Shown piece by piece: positions 8,852 to 19,437 of a stretch of DNA of 64,000 nucleotides. Source of the stretch: Aquipseudomonas alcaligenes (GTDB lineage: Bacteria; Pseudomonadota; Gammaproteobacteria; Pseudomonadales; Pseudomonadaceae); assembly GCF_900156545.1 (NCBI RefSeq), contig NZ_FTNW01000001.1:310001-374000 (forward strand), written 5' to 3'. The position numbers and the translations under genes are program-made. Position 1 is the stretch's first letter; every line of letters starts with the position of its first letter. The notes under the pieces were generated by a model. It was not told where the DNA came from, did no database searches, and was given only the letters and a program-made list of their open reading frames with translations.

Positions 8852-8884
8852 CCACAAACAAACAGCCCGGCGCTGGGCCGGGCT
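8852..8884 (-). terminator. Terminator after the crotonase gene
   Basis: AGCCCGGC (8864-8871) pairs with GCCGGGCT (8877-8884); the minus-strand continuation is TGTTTGTTTGT. It lies 20 nt beyond the crotonase stop. Confidence 0.75.
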
Positions 8885-8903
8885 AGTGTATCGGTGGCGG
8901 GAA

Positions 8904-9593
8904 TCAGCCGAGGTGCTGCTGATCCAGCTCGATGGCCTTGTCCAGCGTCTCCAGCAGAGCCTTGCGCACCTTCAGCTTGGTGTTCTTGTGCGCGGTCATG
9001 TTGATCTTCTTCAGCTGCTGGGCGGCGGCTACGGCGGTTGCCATCAGTTGCTCGGCCGGCACCACCTTGTCGAGGAAGCCCGCTTCCATGGCGCCTTCGG
9101 GGTTGAAGATCTCGCCGTTGATCACCGAGCGGTGGAAAGCGGACTTGCGCAGGCGGTCGCGCGCCAGCTCGATGCCGGCGTGGTGCATGGTCATGCCGAT
9201 CTGCACTTCATTCAGGCCGATGTTGAACGGGCCTTCCACGCCGATACGGTAGTCGGCCGACAGCAGGATGAAGGCGCCCTTGGCGATGGCATGGCCCGGG
9301 CAGGCGACGATGATCGGGTAGGGGTGAGCCAGCATGCGGCGAGCCAGGGTGGAGCCGGCGGTGACCAGAGCCACGGCATTCTGCGGGCTGGAAGTCATCA
9401 CCTTGAGGTCATAGCCGCCGGAGAGAATACCCGGCTGGCCGGTGATGACCACCACGGCGCGGTCCTGCACGGCCTGATCCAGGGCGGCATTGAAGGCGGC
9501 GATCACGTCGGGGGAGATGGCATTCACCTTGCCGTTGTTGAGGGTCAGGGTGGCGATGCCGTCTTCGAGTTGATAGCTGATCAGGTCGCTCAT
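8904..9593 (-). CDS. Crotonase / enoyl-CoA hydratase family protein
   Basis: 229 residues, shorter than the ~260 typical of enoyl-CoA hydratases. Conserved pieces: NNGKVNAISPDVI near residue 20, LSGGYDLKVM near 57 (oxyanion hole), CPGHAIAKGAFILLSADYRIG near 98-118. The second acidic catalytic glutamate of classical hydratases is not obvious: the site reads FNIGLNEVQIGMTMHHAG. So an isomerase, hydrolase or other crotonase reaction is equally possible. Single-gene unit with its own terminator. Confidence 0.8.
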   Translation of the reverse strand: MSDLISYQLEDGIATLTLNNGKVNAISPDVIAAFNAALDQAVQDRAVVVITGQPGILSGGYDLKVMTSSPQNAVALVTAGSTLARRMLAHPYPIIVACPGHAIAKGAFILLSADYRIGVEGPFNIGLNEVQIGMTMHHAGIELARDRLRKSAFHRSVINGEIFNPEGAMEAGFLDKVVPAEQLMATAVAAAQQLKKINMTAHKNTKLKVRKALLETLDKAIELDQQHLG

Positions 9594-9786
9594 AGCGGAA
9601 ATCCAAGTCCTGGGTTGCGGGAAGTGGCGCTGACGTTACCCAGCACAGGCGCGGGGGTAAAGCGCTTTGGCTGACCGGAGGGTCATCCATCTGTCGCCTG
9701 AGTGCCTATCGCCCCCATCGGTATCGGCAATTGGCTGCTATACCCAGCGATGACTTAGGTTGGTCGCGCACCTGAGGAGCACTGCC

Positions 9787-9972
9787 ATGACCCGTATCAT
9801 TCCCTATCTGCTGCCGTTGCTGCTGATCGGCCTGACCCTGCTGGCCAGCAGCCCCCATATCCACAGCCAGTCCGGCGTGCTGCTGTTGTCGGCCTTCAGT
9901 ATGTTCGTATCCTTGGGTTACCTGCTGTTCGGCGCCCGGCACCTCGACCAGGATTCCGGCCATTCTGCATAA
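9787..9972 (+). CDS. Small two-helix membrane protein
   Basis: 61 residues beginning MTRIIPYLLPLLLIGLTLL: two hydrophobic segments (about 5-21 and 31-48) joined by a short polar loop with two histidines, then a polar tail. GAGGAG lies 8 nt before the ATG at 9787, which fixes the start. Unknown function; monocistronic, just upstream of tRNA-Ser. Confidence 0.7.
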   Translation: MTRIIPYLLPLLLIGLTLLASSPHIHSQSGVLLLSAFSMFVSLGYLLFGARHLDQDSGHSA

Positions 9973-10064
9973 GCGCATGAATCGACTGAAAAAAAGTTTG
10001 CATTCGAAGGAGCGTGCGGCTACATTAGCGCGCCTCGACGGACCAGACTGGTGCGGCGAGATCC

Positions 10065-10154
10065 GGTGAAGTGTCCGAGCGGTTGAAGGAGCACGCCTGG
10101 AAAGTGTGTATACGGGAAACCGTATCGAGGGTTCGAATCCCTCCTTCACCGCCA
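10065..10154 (+). tRNA. tRNA-Ser (anticodon GGA)
   Basis: 90 nt with encoded CCA. Acceptor GGTGAAG pairs with CTTCACC, discriminator G, then CCA. The anticodon stem CACGC/GTGTG closes the loop CTGGAAA, giving anticodon GGA (reads UCC/UCU). A long variable arm (TACGGGAAACCGTA) is diagnostic of a class II tRNA, and the T-loop GGTTCGAATCC is present. Confidence 0.97.
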
Positions 10155-10165
10155 GAACCCATTGT

Positions 10166-10200
10166 AAAAGCCCTGAAAACGAACAGTTTTCGGGGCTTTT
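10166..10200 (+). terminator. Terminator after tRNA-Ser
   Basis: AAAAGCCCTGAAAAC / GTTTTCGGGGCTTTT stem with a GAACA loop, starting 12 nt after the tRNA. Confidence 0.9.
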
Positions 10201-10243
10201 GCTTTTCTGGGCTACGAACTGTCGACGATTTGTCGAAGCGGCG

Positions 10244-10502
10244 TTACTCGTAGTGCGACCAGAGTCTGAGTGCCTTTAGCGTCTGCTCTTCCTGCAGCAC
10301 CTGAAACACCAGCCGATACTGGATATTGATGCGGTGGGAGTAAGCACCGAACAGGTTGCCGACCAGCTCCCCGCAGCGCGGGGCTGGAGCGGGTTCTCCC
10401 GTGCCGCGTCCATCAACGCCTTTGCCTGATCCTTCAAGCCCGCTGCAGCGAGCTTCTGCGCATCTTTCTGAGCTTGTTTCGTGTAGACGAACGGCCAAGT
10501 TG
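10244..10502 (-). pseudogene. Frameshifted YoeB/Txe-type toxin remnant
   Basis: Read on the minus strand, one frame gives WPFVYTKQAQKDAQKLAAAG then LKDQAKALMDAARENPLQP, which matches the N-terminal half of YoeB toxins. The sequence then continues only in another frame as CGELVGNLFGAYSHRI and ends LKALRLWSHYE, the YoeB C-terminus. The break falls in a C-run/G-run near 10380, consistent with loss of one base. YoeB is a ribosome-dependent endoribonuclease; this copy cannot make an intact protein. Confidence 0.8.
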
Positions 10503-10735
10503 CCAGTCCAGTTCCTCAGGGCAGTCGTCGACAGTATCGACCATGCCCTCCTCGATCGACTCGCGCATGCCTGAAATAGACAGCAGATACAGCATTCCCA
10601 ATCCTCTGCAGGCATCAGCACGGAATGAGTCCGCTTGCCAGCAATCATGACCGGCTGATGCGACTCGGCCGACTGATCCATGTGTCGATAGAGGCTGGCG
10701 CGCGCTTCGCTGGCGGTGAGTATCTTCGGAGGTAT
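10503..10735 (-). pseudogene. Disrupted YefM/Phd-type antitoxin remnant
   Basis: The frame KILTASEARASLYRHMDQSA then ESHQPVMIAGKRTHSVLMPA is the DNA-binding half of YefM-family antitoxins. After PAEDWE the frame is lost; the tail LYLLSISGMRESIEEGMVDT then VDDCPEELDW reappears in a different frame, implying a deletion of about 13 nt. The expected start codon is also missing (CCG AAG ATA where ATG AAG ATA is expected, next to an AGGAG site). Both halves of the module are therefore inactivated. Confidence 0.75.
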
Positions 10736-10884
10736 CTCCTGAGCAATGCGCTGGGCGTGCGCTGATTCGTACGAATTGTTGTTGACCCTTCACCAGAGAG
10801 TAGGTTGAACCTGGGCGCGGTATTAATCGCGTGCCCTAATATGAATTGATCGATCATTGGAGCATGCACAGGGGAGTGACATCG

Positions 10885-12513
10885 ATGGCGAATTCCGTGC
10901 GGTGGCAATGGCTGCTTCGTGTTTTGCTGCTGTGTCTGTTGCCGTCCGCCGCGCTGGCTGCAGATGATTCAGGCGGTGAGACGAAGGCGCCGGCTGCAGA
11001 TCTGAAAGTAGCCAATCGCACGATTCTGGTGTTGCGTGCCACTTTGCTCGGCGAAACCCCTGAAATCCGAGCTGCACGTGCCCGCGCAGTGATCAATGAG
11101 GTGCTCGATGGCAGCAGTGAGCTGAAGGTCAGTCTGCAACCGGTTCAAGACAGCATCATTGTGCGCCTGGGCGATCGCCGCGCCTTTATCGTCTCGCCGG
11201 GGGACGTCGACCCTGTTCAGCATGACTCGGTCGAGGCCGCTGCCAATGCAGCGGCCCAGGTGCTGCATCAGGTGGTCAGCGAGAACGAGGAAAGCCGCAA
11301 CCTGCGTTTCATGCTGCTGGCAGTGGTTTACTCGGTTGCTGCCACTGTTGTGTTCCTGCTTCTTATCCGGCTGATCTATTTTGTGCGCGGCAAGGTTCTC
11401 GGAGCGTTGCCTGGCGTGATGCAGCGGCATACCAGAGCACTCAAGCTGGGCAGTACTCAGGTCGTCGATGCCCATCAGCTGTTCCCGGTGGTCTCGCGGG
11501 TGCTGCACGTGGTGCGCTGGCTGATAGTCCTGTTGTTGACCTATGAGTGGCTGAGCTTTGTGCTGTCGCGCTTTCCCTATACGCGCCCTTGGGGGGAGAG
11601 CCTCAACAGCTACCTGGTGGAACTGGCCCGCTACCTGTTTGATGGGATTGTCAGCGCGGTGCCGGGGTTGGGAGTCGCCGTGGCGATCTTCTTCATCGCC
11701 CGGGGGCTCAGTGCCTTTGTCCAGCGCCTGCTCAAACGCATGGCTGCGCATGGCGACAACGATGCGTGGTTGAATCAGGAGACTCTGGCCCCCACGCGGC
11801 GTCTTTCGGCGCTGGCCGTGTGGCTGTTTGCATTGGCCATGGCCTATCCCTACCTGCCCGGTGCGGGTACCGAGGCATTCAAGGGCCTTTCGGTGTTGCT
11901 TGGCCTGATGGTGTCGCTAGGCGCTTCCAGTGTGATTGGCCAGGCGGCTTCCGGGCTGATCTTGACCTACACCCGCACGTTGCGACCGGGAGAGTATGTG
12001 CGGATAGGGGAGCACGAAGGCACAGTCACTGAAATGGGCATGTTTACCACCCGTATCCGTACCGGCTTGGGTGAGGTGCTGAGTATTCCTAACTCCATGA
12101 TTACCGGTAGCGTGACCAAGAATTACTCGCGCAGCGTGAAAGGTCAGGGGTATGTGATCGATACCACGGTGACCATCGGCTACGACACCCCCTGGCGTCA
12201 GGTTGAGGCGATGCTCATCGAAGCGGCCCGGCGTACTGTGGGTATTCTGGCCGAGCCAAAGCCACAGGTCTTTCAGACGGCACTTTCGGATTACTACCCT
12301 GAGTACCGCCTTGTGGCGCAGGCTGTACCGAGTCAGCCGCGTCCCCGTGCAGCGCTGTTGTCGGCGTTGCATGCCCACATTCAGGACGTCTTCAACGAGT
12401 ACGGCGTACAGATTATGTCGCCGCACTACATCGCCGATCCGCAGGACGCCAAATCGGTGCCAAAGGAAAACTGGTACGCCGAACCGGCCCGGCGGGAGCC
12501 TCCGGGCGTTTGA
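10885..12513 (+). CDS. MscS-family mechanosensitive channel
   Basis: 542 residues. Signal peptide (VLLLCLLPSAALA) to about residue 27, an N-terminal periplasmic domain to ~140, then about four to five membrane helices. The pore helix GLSVLLGLMVSLGASSVIGQAASG near residues 330-355 has the Gly/Ala-packed pattern of MscS TM3. The MscS beta domain follows (PGEYVRIGEHEGTVTEMG, IPNSMI). Channels of this family release osmolytes on hypo-osmotic shock. ATG at 10885 has AGGGGAG 8 nt upstream. Convergent with atuG, 223 nt apart; nothing supported lies in that gap. Confidence 0.9.
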   Translation: MANSVRWQWLLRVLLLCLLPSAALAADDSGGETKAPAADLKVANRTILVLRATLLGETPEIRAARARAVINEVLDGSSELKVSLQPVQDSIIVRLGDRRAFIVSPGDVDPVQHDSVEAAANAAAQVLHQVVSENEESRNLRFMLLAVVYSVAATVVFLLLIRLIYFVRGKVLGALPGVMQRHTRALKLGSTQVVDAHQLFPVVSRVLHVVRWLIVLLLTYEWLSFVLSRFPYTRPWGESLNSYLVELARYLFDGIVSAVPGLGVAVAIFFIARGLSAFVQRLLKRMAAHGDNDAWLNQETLAPTRRLSALAVWLFALAMAYPYLPGAGTEAFKGLSVLLGLMVSLGASSVIGQAASGLILTYTRTLRPGEYVRIGEHEGTVTEMGMFTTRIRTGLGEVLSIPNSMITGSVTKNYSRSVKGQGYVIDTTVTIGYDTPWRQVEAMLIEAARRTVGILAEPKPQVFQTALSDYYPEYRLVAQAVPSQPRPRAALLSALHAHIQDVFNEYGVQIMSPHYIADPQDAKSVPKENWYAEPARREPPGV

Positions 12514-12736
12514 TCTTGTGGAGAGGGCTTCTGCGAGTCAGAAGCCATGGGCCTATATCCCAGACATCCAGGCCGCGAATGCCAACGATCACAGCATCGG
12601 CCTGGCTCGTCTCACCCGATTCGCTTCTGGGCAGACATGTCCCCAGCACCCCGGCAATAGCCCTCTTACGCCACAGTATCGTTTGCTCGACTGAGTGACG
12701 GTGGCGCGGAGCGACTCCGCACCATTTGGGCCGGCG

Positions 12737-13555
12737 TCAGTCGACGAACAGGTCGGTCATCAGCTTACCGGCCGGGTCATAGCGGTACTGCTCGAAGTCC
12801 GTCTGACCCTGCTCGCGCAGAATCTCCTCGTCGATCAGCAGACGGCCGCTGATGCTGCGCCCTTGGCTAGAGAGGATGGCGTAGGCGGCATCGGCCATGA
12901 TCGCCGGCAGGCGCGCGGCCTTCATCACGGCGGGGCCGCCGGCCTCGAACTCGATGGCGGCGGTGGCGATCACGGTTTTGGGCCACAGCGCGTTGACGCT
13001 GATGCCGTATTTCCTGAATTCCTCGTGCATGCCCAGGGTCAGCATGCTCATGCCGTACTTGGTGGTGGTGTAGGGGCCGTAGCTGGCGAACCACTTGGGG
13101 TCGAGGTTGAGCGGCGGCGACAGACTGAGGATATGGCCCTGGGTTTTCTTCAGGTAGGGCAGCGCCGCCTGGCTGCAGACCATCACCGCGCGGGTGTTGA
13201 TTTGGAACATCAGGTCATAGCGCTTGGGTTCCAGGTGCTCGACGCCCTTGAGACGGATGGCACCGGCGTTGTTGATCAGCGCGTCGATGCCGCCGAAGTG
13301 CTCGGCGGCCTGGGCCATGGCCGCTTTCACCGCTTCCTCGTCACGTACGTCCAATTGGATGGGCAGAGCCCGGCCGCCGGCGACGACGATTTCCTCGGCC
13401 ACCGAGAAGATGGTGCCCGGCAGTTTCGGGTGGGCCTCGGCGCTCTTGGCCGCGACCACGATATTGGCGCCGTCGGCGGCGGCCTTGAGCGCGATCTCGC
13501 GGCCGATGCCGCGGCTGGCGCCGGTGATGAACAGGGTCTTGCCGGAAAGGGACAT
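12737..13555 (-). CDS. atuG: AtuG-like short-chain dehydrogenase
   Basis: 272 residues. Rossmann motif TGASRGIG near residue 11, NNAG near 95, and the active site YTTTKYG with an intact YxxxK. This is the HSDL2-like SDR branch. In P. aeruginosa, AtuG is proposed to oxidise citronellol/citronellal or a later hydroxyacyl intermediate; the exact step is unsettled. It is the promoter-distal gene of the atu cluster, 143 nt after atuF, with a repeat-filled gap. The usual next gene, atuH (acyl-CoA synthetase), is absent; a convergent MscS gene follows. Confidence 0.85.
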   Translation of the reverse strand: MSLSGKTLFITGASRGIGREIALKAAADGANIVVAAKSAEAHPKLPGTIFSVAEEIVVAGGRALPIQLDVRDEEAVKAAMAQAAEHFGGIDALINNAGAIRLKGVEHLEPKRYDLMFQINTRAVMVCSQAALPYLKKTQGHILSLSPPLNLDPKWFASYGPYTTTKYGMSMLTLGMHEEFRKYGISVNALWPKTVIATAAIEFEAGGPAVMKAARLPAIMADAAYAILSSQGRSISGRLLIDEEILREQGQTDFEQYRYDPAGKLMTDLFVD

Positions 13556-13595
13556 GCTCGGTCTCTTGTGGTCTGTTGAGTGTGGGCTCGTTGGT

Positions 13596-13692
13596 CCCTC
13601 ACCCCAACCCTCTCCCGGAAGGAGAGGGGGCTGTCTTGCGTAGCCCGGATGAAATCCGGGTTGGATTGGCCCGGGATTGCATCCGGGCTACG
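13596..13692. repeat. CT-rich hairpin plus REP-like double palindrome (atuF-atuG gap)
   Basis: Two adjoining elements. 13596-13630: a CCCTCACCCCAACCCTCTCC block with CTCTCC..GGAGAG pairing. 13639-13692: outer perfect 13-bp arms CGTAGCCCGGATG / CATCCGGGCTACG around an inner AATCCGGG/CCCGGGATT palindrome. The same two element types, in opposite order, sit between atuE and atuF at 15704-15802. Confidence 0.85.
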
Positions 13693-13698
13693 TCGGCA

Positions 13699-15684
<1,986 letters not shown>

Positions 15685-15703
15685 CGTCGTGCTCCTGCTA
15701 GTC

Positions 15704-15802
15704 GTAGCCCGGATGCAATCCGGGGTGTCGGTTCCCGGATTGCATCCGGGCTACTTCGATTTGTTCCCTCTCCCGGAGGGGAGAGGGTTGGGAAGAGGGG
15801 AG
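15704..15802. repeat. REP-like perfect palindrome plus CT-rich hairpin (atuE-atuF gap)
   Basis: 15704-15754: perfect 21-bp inverted arms beginning GTAGCCCGGATGC and ending GCATCCGGGCTAC, with a 9-nt spacer. 15764-15802: CCCTCTCCCGGAGGGGAGAG block. Second copy of the composite found at 13596-13692. Both lie inside the atu transcription unit. Confidence 0.88.
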
Positions 15803-15804
15803 CG

Positions 15805-16602
15805 TTACTCCGCCCACTTGGGCTTGCGCTTCTGCACGAAAGCCATGGTGCCTTCCACCCCTTCGCTGCCCAGCACGGCCTCGGCGAACTGGCCTGCCGC
15901 ACGGTCGAGCAGGCCGGCGAGGTGCTCTGTTTCGGTGGCCAGCAGCAGGGCCTTGGTTGCCGCATTGGCGCCGGGGGCGCACTGGCGTACCTGCTGCAGA
16001 CACTCGGCGAGGCGGTCGACCAGCGCCTGGTCATCGCCTTCGCAGAAGTGCACCAGGCCCAGGCGCAGAGCCTCTGCACCGTCGAAGCGGGCGGCGGTCA
16101 GGGCCAGGCGACGGGCCTGGGTCAGGCCGATGCGCTTGACCACAAAGGGGGCAATCTGCGCCGGCAAAATCCCCAGGCTGGTTTCCGGCAGGCCGAACTT
16201 GGCGTTCTGGTGGGCGATGGCGATATCGGAGACGCAGGCCAGGCCGAAACCTCCGCCGAGCACCGCACCTTCCAGCACCGCGACCAGCACCTGAGGCGCC
16301 TCCTGGGCTTCTTCCAGCAGGCGGCCGAAGGCGCGGTTGAGGTCGCGATAGGCGTCACCTCCCTTGGCTCGCGCCCCGGCCATGTCCTTGATATCGCCGC
16401 CGGCGCAGAAGTGGCCGTCGGCGCCGCGCAGTACCAGGGCGCGCACGCCTCGGTCGTTGCGCACGGCCGCGAGCACTGCGCGCAGCTCCTCGACCATGGC
16501 CAGGCTCATGGCGTTGCGGCTTTCCGGGCGGTTGAGGCTGACGTAGAGCACGCCCTCGACCTTTTCCAGCAGCAGGGTTTGGCAGTTCGGCAGTTCGGCC
16601 AT
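15805..16602 (-). CDS. atuE: Isohexenylglutaconyl-CoA hydratase
   Basis: 265 residues, crotonase fold. HFCAGGDIKDM near residue 65 and VLGGGFGLACVSDIAIA near 112-128 form the oxyanion hole; FGLPETSLGILPAQ near 137 holds the second conserved acidic residue. It adds water to the AtuC/AtuF product, giving 3-hydroxy-3-isohexenylglutaryl-CoA. Ten nucleotides separate it from atuD. Assignment rests on position in the cluster plus the crotonase signature. Confidence 0.9.
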   Translation of the reverse strand: MAELPNCQTLLLEKVEGVLYVSLNRPESRNAMSLAMVEELRAVLAAVRNDRGVRALVLRGADGHFCAGGDIKDMAGARAKGGDAYRDLNRAFGRLLEEAQEAPQVLVAVLEGAVLGGGFGLACVSDIAIAHQNAKFGLPETSLGILPAQIAPFVVKRIGLTQARRLALTAARFDGAEALRLGLVHFCEGDDQALVDRLAECLQQVRQCAPGANAATKALLLATETEHLAGLLDRAAGQFAEAVLGSEGVEGTMAFVQKRKPKWAE

Positions 16603-16612
16603 GGTCGCGTCC

Positions 16613-17773
16613 TCAGCCTTTCTTTTTGCCGGGCAGAATGCCCATCAGCTTGCAGATGATGCCGAGCATGATCTCGTCGGCACCGCCGCCAATCGATACC
16701 AGGCGCACGTCGCGGTAGGCACGCGAGACCGGGTTGTCCCACATGAAGCCCATGCCGCCCCAGTACTGCAGGCAGGCGTCGGACACTTCGCGGCCGAGGC
16801 GGCCGGCCTTGAGCTTGGCCATCGAGGCCAGCTTGGTCACGTCGCGGCCTTTCACGTACTGCTCGGTGGCCTGGTAGACCAGGGCGCGCAGGCACTCGAT
16901 ATCGGTCTGCAGTTCGGCCAGGCGGAAGTGGATGACCTGGTTGTCGATCAGGGGGTTGCCGAAAGTCTGCCGCTGCTTGCAGTACTCGATGGTCGAGTCG
17001 ACGCAGTACTCCAGGCCCTTGATGATGTTGGCCGCGCCGAACAGACGCTCTTCCTGGAACTGCAGCATCTGCATCATGAAGCCGGCGCCTTCGTGGCCGA
17101 TGCGGTAGCGCTGCGGCACGCGCACGTTATCGAAGAACACCTGGGCGGTTTCCGAGCTGCGCATGCCGAGCTTGTCGAGGTGCGGGCTGACGGTGATGCC
17201 CGGGGTGTTCATCGGCACCACGATCAGCGACTTGTTGACGTGCGGCTTGTCGTCGCTGGTGTTGGCCAGCAGGCAGATGAAGTCGGCACTCGGAGAGTTC
17301 GTAATCCACATCTTGCTGCCGTTGATCACGTAGTCGTCGCCGTCCTTGCGCGCGGTGGTCTTCAGGCCGGCCACGTCGGAACCGGCACCCACTTCGGAGA
17401 CGCCGATGCAGCCGACCATGTCGCCGGCAATTGCCGGCTTGAGGAACTGCTCGCGCAGCTCATCGGAGCCGAAGCGGGCCAGTGCCGGGGTGCACATGTC
17501 GGTTTGCACGCCGATGGACATCGGGATGCCGCCGCAACGGATGGTGCCGAACTCTTCGGCGGCGACGATGGAATAGCTGTAGTCCAGGCCCATGCCGCCG
17601 AATTTTTCCGGCTTGGAGATGCCCAGCAGGCCCAGATCACCGGCCTTCTTGAAGATTTCGTGGATCGGGAAGCGGCCGGCCTTTTCCCACTCGTCGACGT
17701 GCGGGTTGATTTCCTTGTCGACAAAGTTGCGTACGGTGCGGCGGAGTTCTTCGTGTTCCTGGGTGAAGATCAT
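16613..17773 (-). CDS. atuD: Citronellyl-CoA dehydrogenase
   Basis: 386 residues, standard acyl-CoA dehydrogenase length. Helical N-domain, IGVSEVGAGSDVAGLKT near residue 120 (FAD/substrate loop), GSKMWITNS near 153, and the C-terminal helical FAD-binding domain with QYWGGMGFM near 345. It oxidises citronellyl-CoA to cis-geranyl-CoA, passing electrons to ETF. It lies between the carboxyltransferase and hydratase genes in atu order. Confidence 0.92.
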   Translation of the reverse strand: MIFTQEHEELRRTVRNFVDKEINPHVDEWEKAGRFPIHEIFKKAGDLGLLGISKPEKFGGMGLDYSYSIVAAEEFGTIRCGGIPMSIGVQTDMCTPALARFGSDELREQFLKPAIAGDMVGCIGVSEVGAGSDVAGLKTTARKDGDDYVINGSKMWITNSPSADFICLLANTSDDKPHVNKSLIVVPMNTPGITVSPHLDKLGMRSSETAQVFFDNVRVPQRYRIGHEGAGFMMQMLQFQEERLFGAANIIKGLEYCVDSTIEYCKQRQTFGNPLIDNQVIHFRLAELQTDIECLRALVYQATEQYVKGRDVTKLASMAKLKAGRLGREVSDACLQYWGGMGFMWDNPVSRAYRDVRLVSIGGGADEIMLGIICKLMGILPGKKKG

Positions 17774-17817
17774 CTTGTTGTTCTCCTGCGATCTCGAATT
17801 AAAGGTGGGCGACCGGC

Positions 17818-19434
17818 TCAGAGCCGAGCCACGCCGAAGGTGTTGGATTTGAGCGGGCGCACGGCGGCTTCGGCGCAGATGTCCAGCAGGAAGCCGAGCA
17901 GCTTGCGCGTGTCACGCGGGTCGATCAGGCCGTCGTCCCACAGGCTGGCGGTGCCGTACAGCGCTGTGGACTGGCTGTCGAGCTTCTGCGCGGTGGCCAT
18001 TTCCAGCATGTCGAGCATCTTCGGGTCAGCCTCCTTGCCTTCCTTGCGGTGCTTGTCCTCGGTGACGATGCGCAGCACCTTGCCGGCCTGCGCGCCGCCC
18101 ATCACGGCGGTCTTGCTGTTGGGCCAGGCGAAGATGAAGCGCGGATCGAGGCCGCGGCCGCACATGGCGTAGTTGCCGGCGCCGTAGGAGCCGCCGACGA
18201 CGATGGTCAGCTTCGGCACGCTGCAGTTGGCCACGGCCTGGATCAGCTTGGAGCCGTGCTTGATCACGCCGTTCTGTTCCGACTCGGTGCCGACCATGAA
18301 GCCGGTGGTGTTGTGGAAGAACAGGATCGGCGTGTTGCTCTGCTCGCACAGCTGGATGAACTGGGCGGCCTTGGCCGCGCCGCGCGGGGTGATCGGGCCG
18401 TTGTTGCCGATGAAGCCGCAGGGCTGGCCTTCGATGGCCAGGTGGCCGCAAACGGTCTGGCTGTCGAACTCGTTCTTGAAGTCGAGGAACTCCGAGCCAT
18501 CGGCGATGCGGGCAATGATCTCGCGCACGTCGTAGGGCTTCTTGGCGTCCGCCGGGACGATGCCCAGCAGCTCCTCGGCCGGGTACAGCGGCTCGCGCCA
18601 GGTGCGTTTCTCTCGCGCGGGCAGTTGTTGGTTCCAAGGCAGCAGGCCGGTGATCTCGCGGGCCAGGCGTACGCCGTCGGCATCGTTCTCGGCCAGGTAT
18701 TCGGCGGTACCGGCGACCTGGGCGTGCATCTCGGCGCCGCCCAGTTCCTCGTCGGTGGCGATCTCACCGGTCGCGGCCTTGAGCAGGGGCGGGCCGGCGA
18801 GGAACATCTTGGCCTTGCCGCGCACCACCACCACGTAGTCGGACAGGCCGGGCTGGTAGGCCCCGCCTGCGGTGCTGGAGCCGTGTACCACGGTGATCTG
18901 CGGCAGGCCCATGGCCGACATGCGCGCCTGGTTGGCAAAGCCGCGTGCGCCTTCGACGAAGATGTCGGCGGCGTAGTTGAGGTTGGCGCCGCCGCTTTCG
19001 GCCAGGGTGATCACCGGCAGTTTGTTCTCCACGGCGATTTGCTGCAGGCGCAGGGATTTCTTCAGCCCGGTGGGGGAGATGGTGCCGCCCTTGATCGCGC
19101 TGTTGTTGGCGATCACCAGGCAGCGCACGCCGGCCACGTAGCCGATGCCGGCGATGATGCCGCCGCCGGCCTGGGTGCCGTCCTTGTCGTCGTGCAGCTT
19201 GTAGCCGGCCAGCGAGGACAGCTCGAGGAAGGGCGCGCCCGGGTCGAGCAGCAGGTTGATACGCTCGCGCGGCAGCAGCTGGCCGCGCTTGACGAACTTG
19301 GGCTTGGCCTCGGCGGCCTTGTCCAGCACCTTCTGTTCCACGTCGCGGAAGCTGGCGATGGCGGCCAGCATGGCCTGGCGATTCTGCGCGAAGGTGTCGC
19401 CATGGACGTCGATGTCGCTCTGGATGACCGGCAT
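17818..19434 (-). CDS. atuC: Geranyl-CoA carboxylase, carboxyltransferase subunit
   Basis: 538 residues, the typical acyl-CoA carboxylase beta length. It carries the crotonase-type ClpP fold pair: GYVAGVRCLVIANNSAIKGG near residue 105 and ESGGANLNYAAD near 145 in the N half, PCGFIGNNG near 330 and GSYGAGNYAMCGRG near 420 in the C half. It accepts carboxybiotin from AtuF. Starts 3 nt after the atuB stop, so translation is probably coupled. Confidence 0.92.
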   Translation of the reverse strand: MPVIQSDIDVHGDTFAQNRQAMLAAIASFRDVEQKVLDKAAEAKPKFVKRGQLLPRERINLLLDPGAPFLELSSLAGYKLHDDKDGTQAGGGIIAGIGYVAGVRCLVIANNSAIKGGTISPTGLKKSLRLQQIAVENKLPVITLAESGGANLNYAADIFVEGARGFANQARMSAMGLPQITVVHGSSTAGGAYQPGLSDYVVVVRGKAKMFLAGPPLLKAATGEIATDEELGGAEMHAQVAGTAEYLAENDADGVRLAREITGLLPWNQQLPAREKRTWREPLYPAEELLGIVPADAKKPYDVREIIARIADGSEFLDFKNEFDSQTVCGHLAIEGQPCGFIGNNGPITPRGAAKAAQFIQLCEQSNTPILFFHNTTGFMVGTESEQNGVIKHGSKLIQAVANCSVPKLTIVVGGSYGAGNYAMCGRGLDPRFIFAWPNSKTAVMGGAQAGKVLRIVTEDKHRKEGKEADPKMLDMLEMATAQKLDSQSTALYGTASLWDDGLIDPRDTRKLLGFLLDICAEAAVRPLKSNTFGVARL

Positions 19435-19437
19435 GAC

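Noticed and set aside
12514..12736. GGCTTCTG...CAGAAGCC hairpin after the MscS gene as a terminator
   Set aside because: The stem is good but no T-run follows on either strand.
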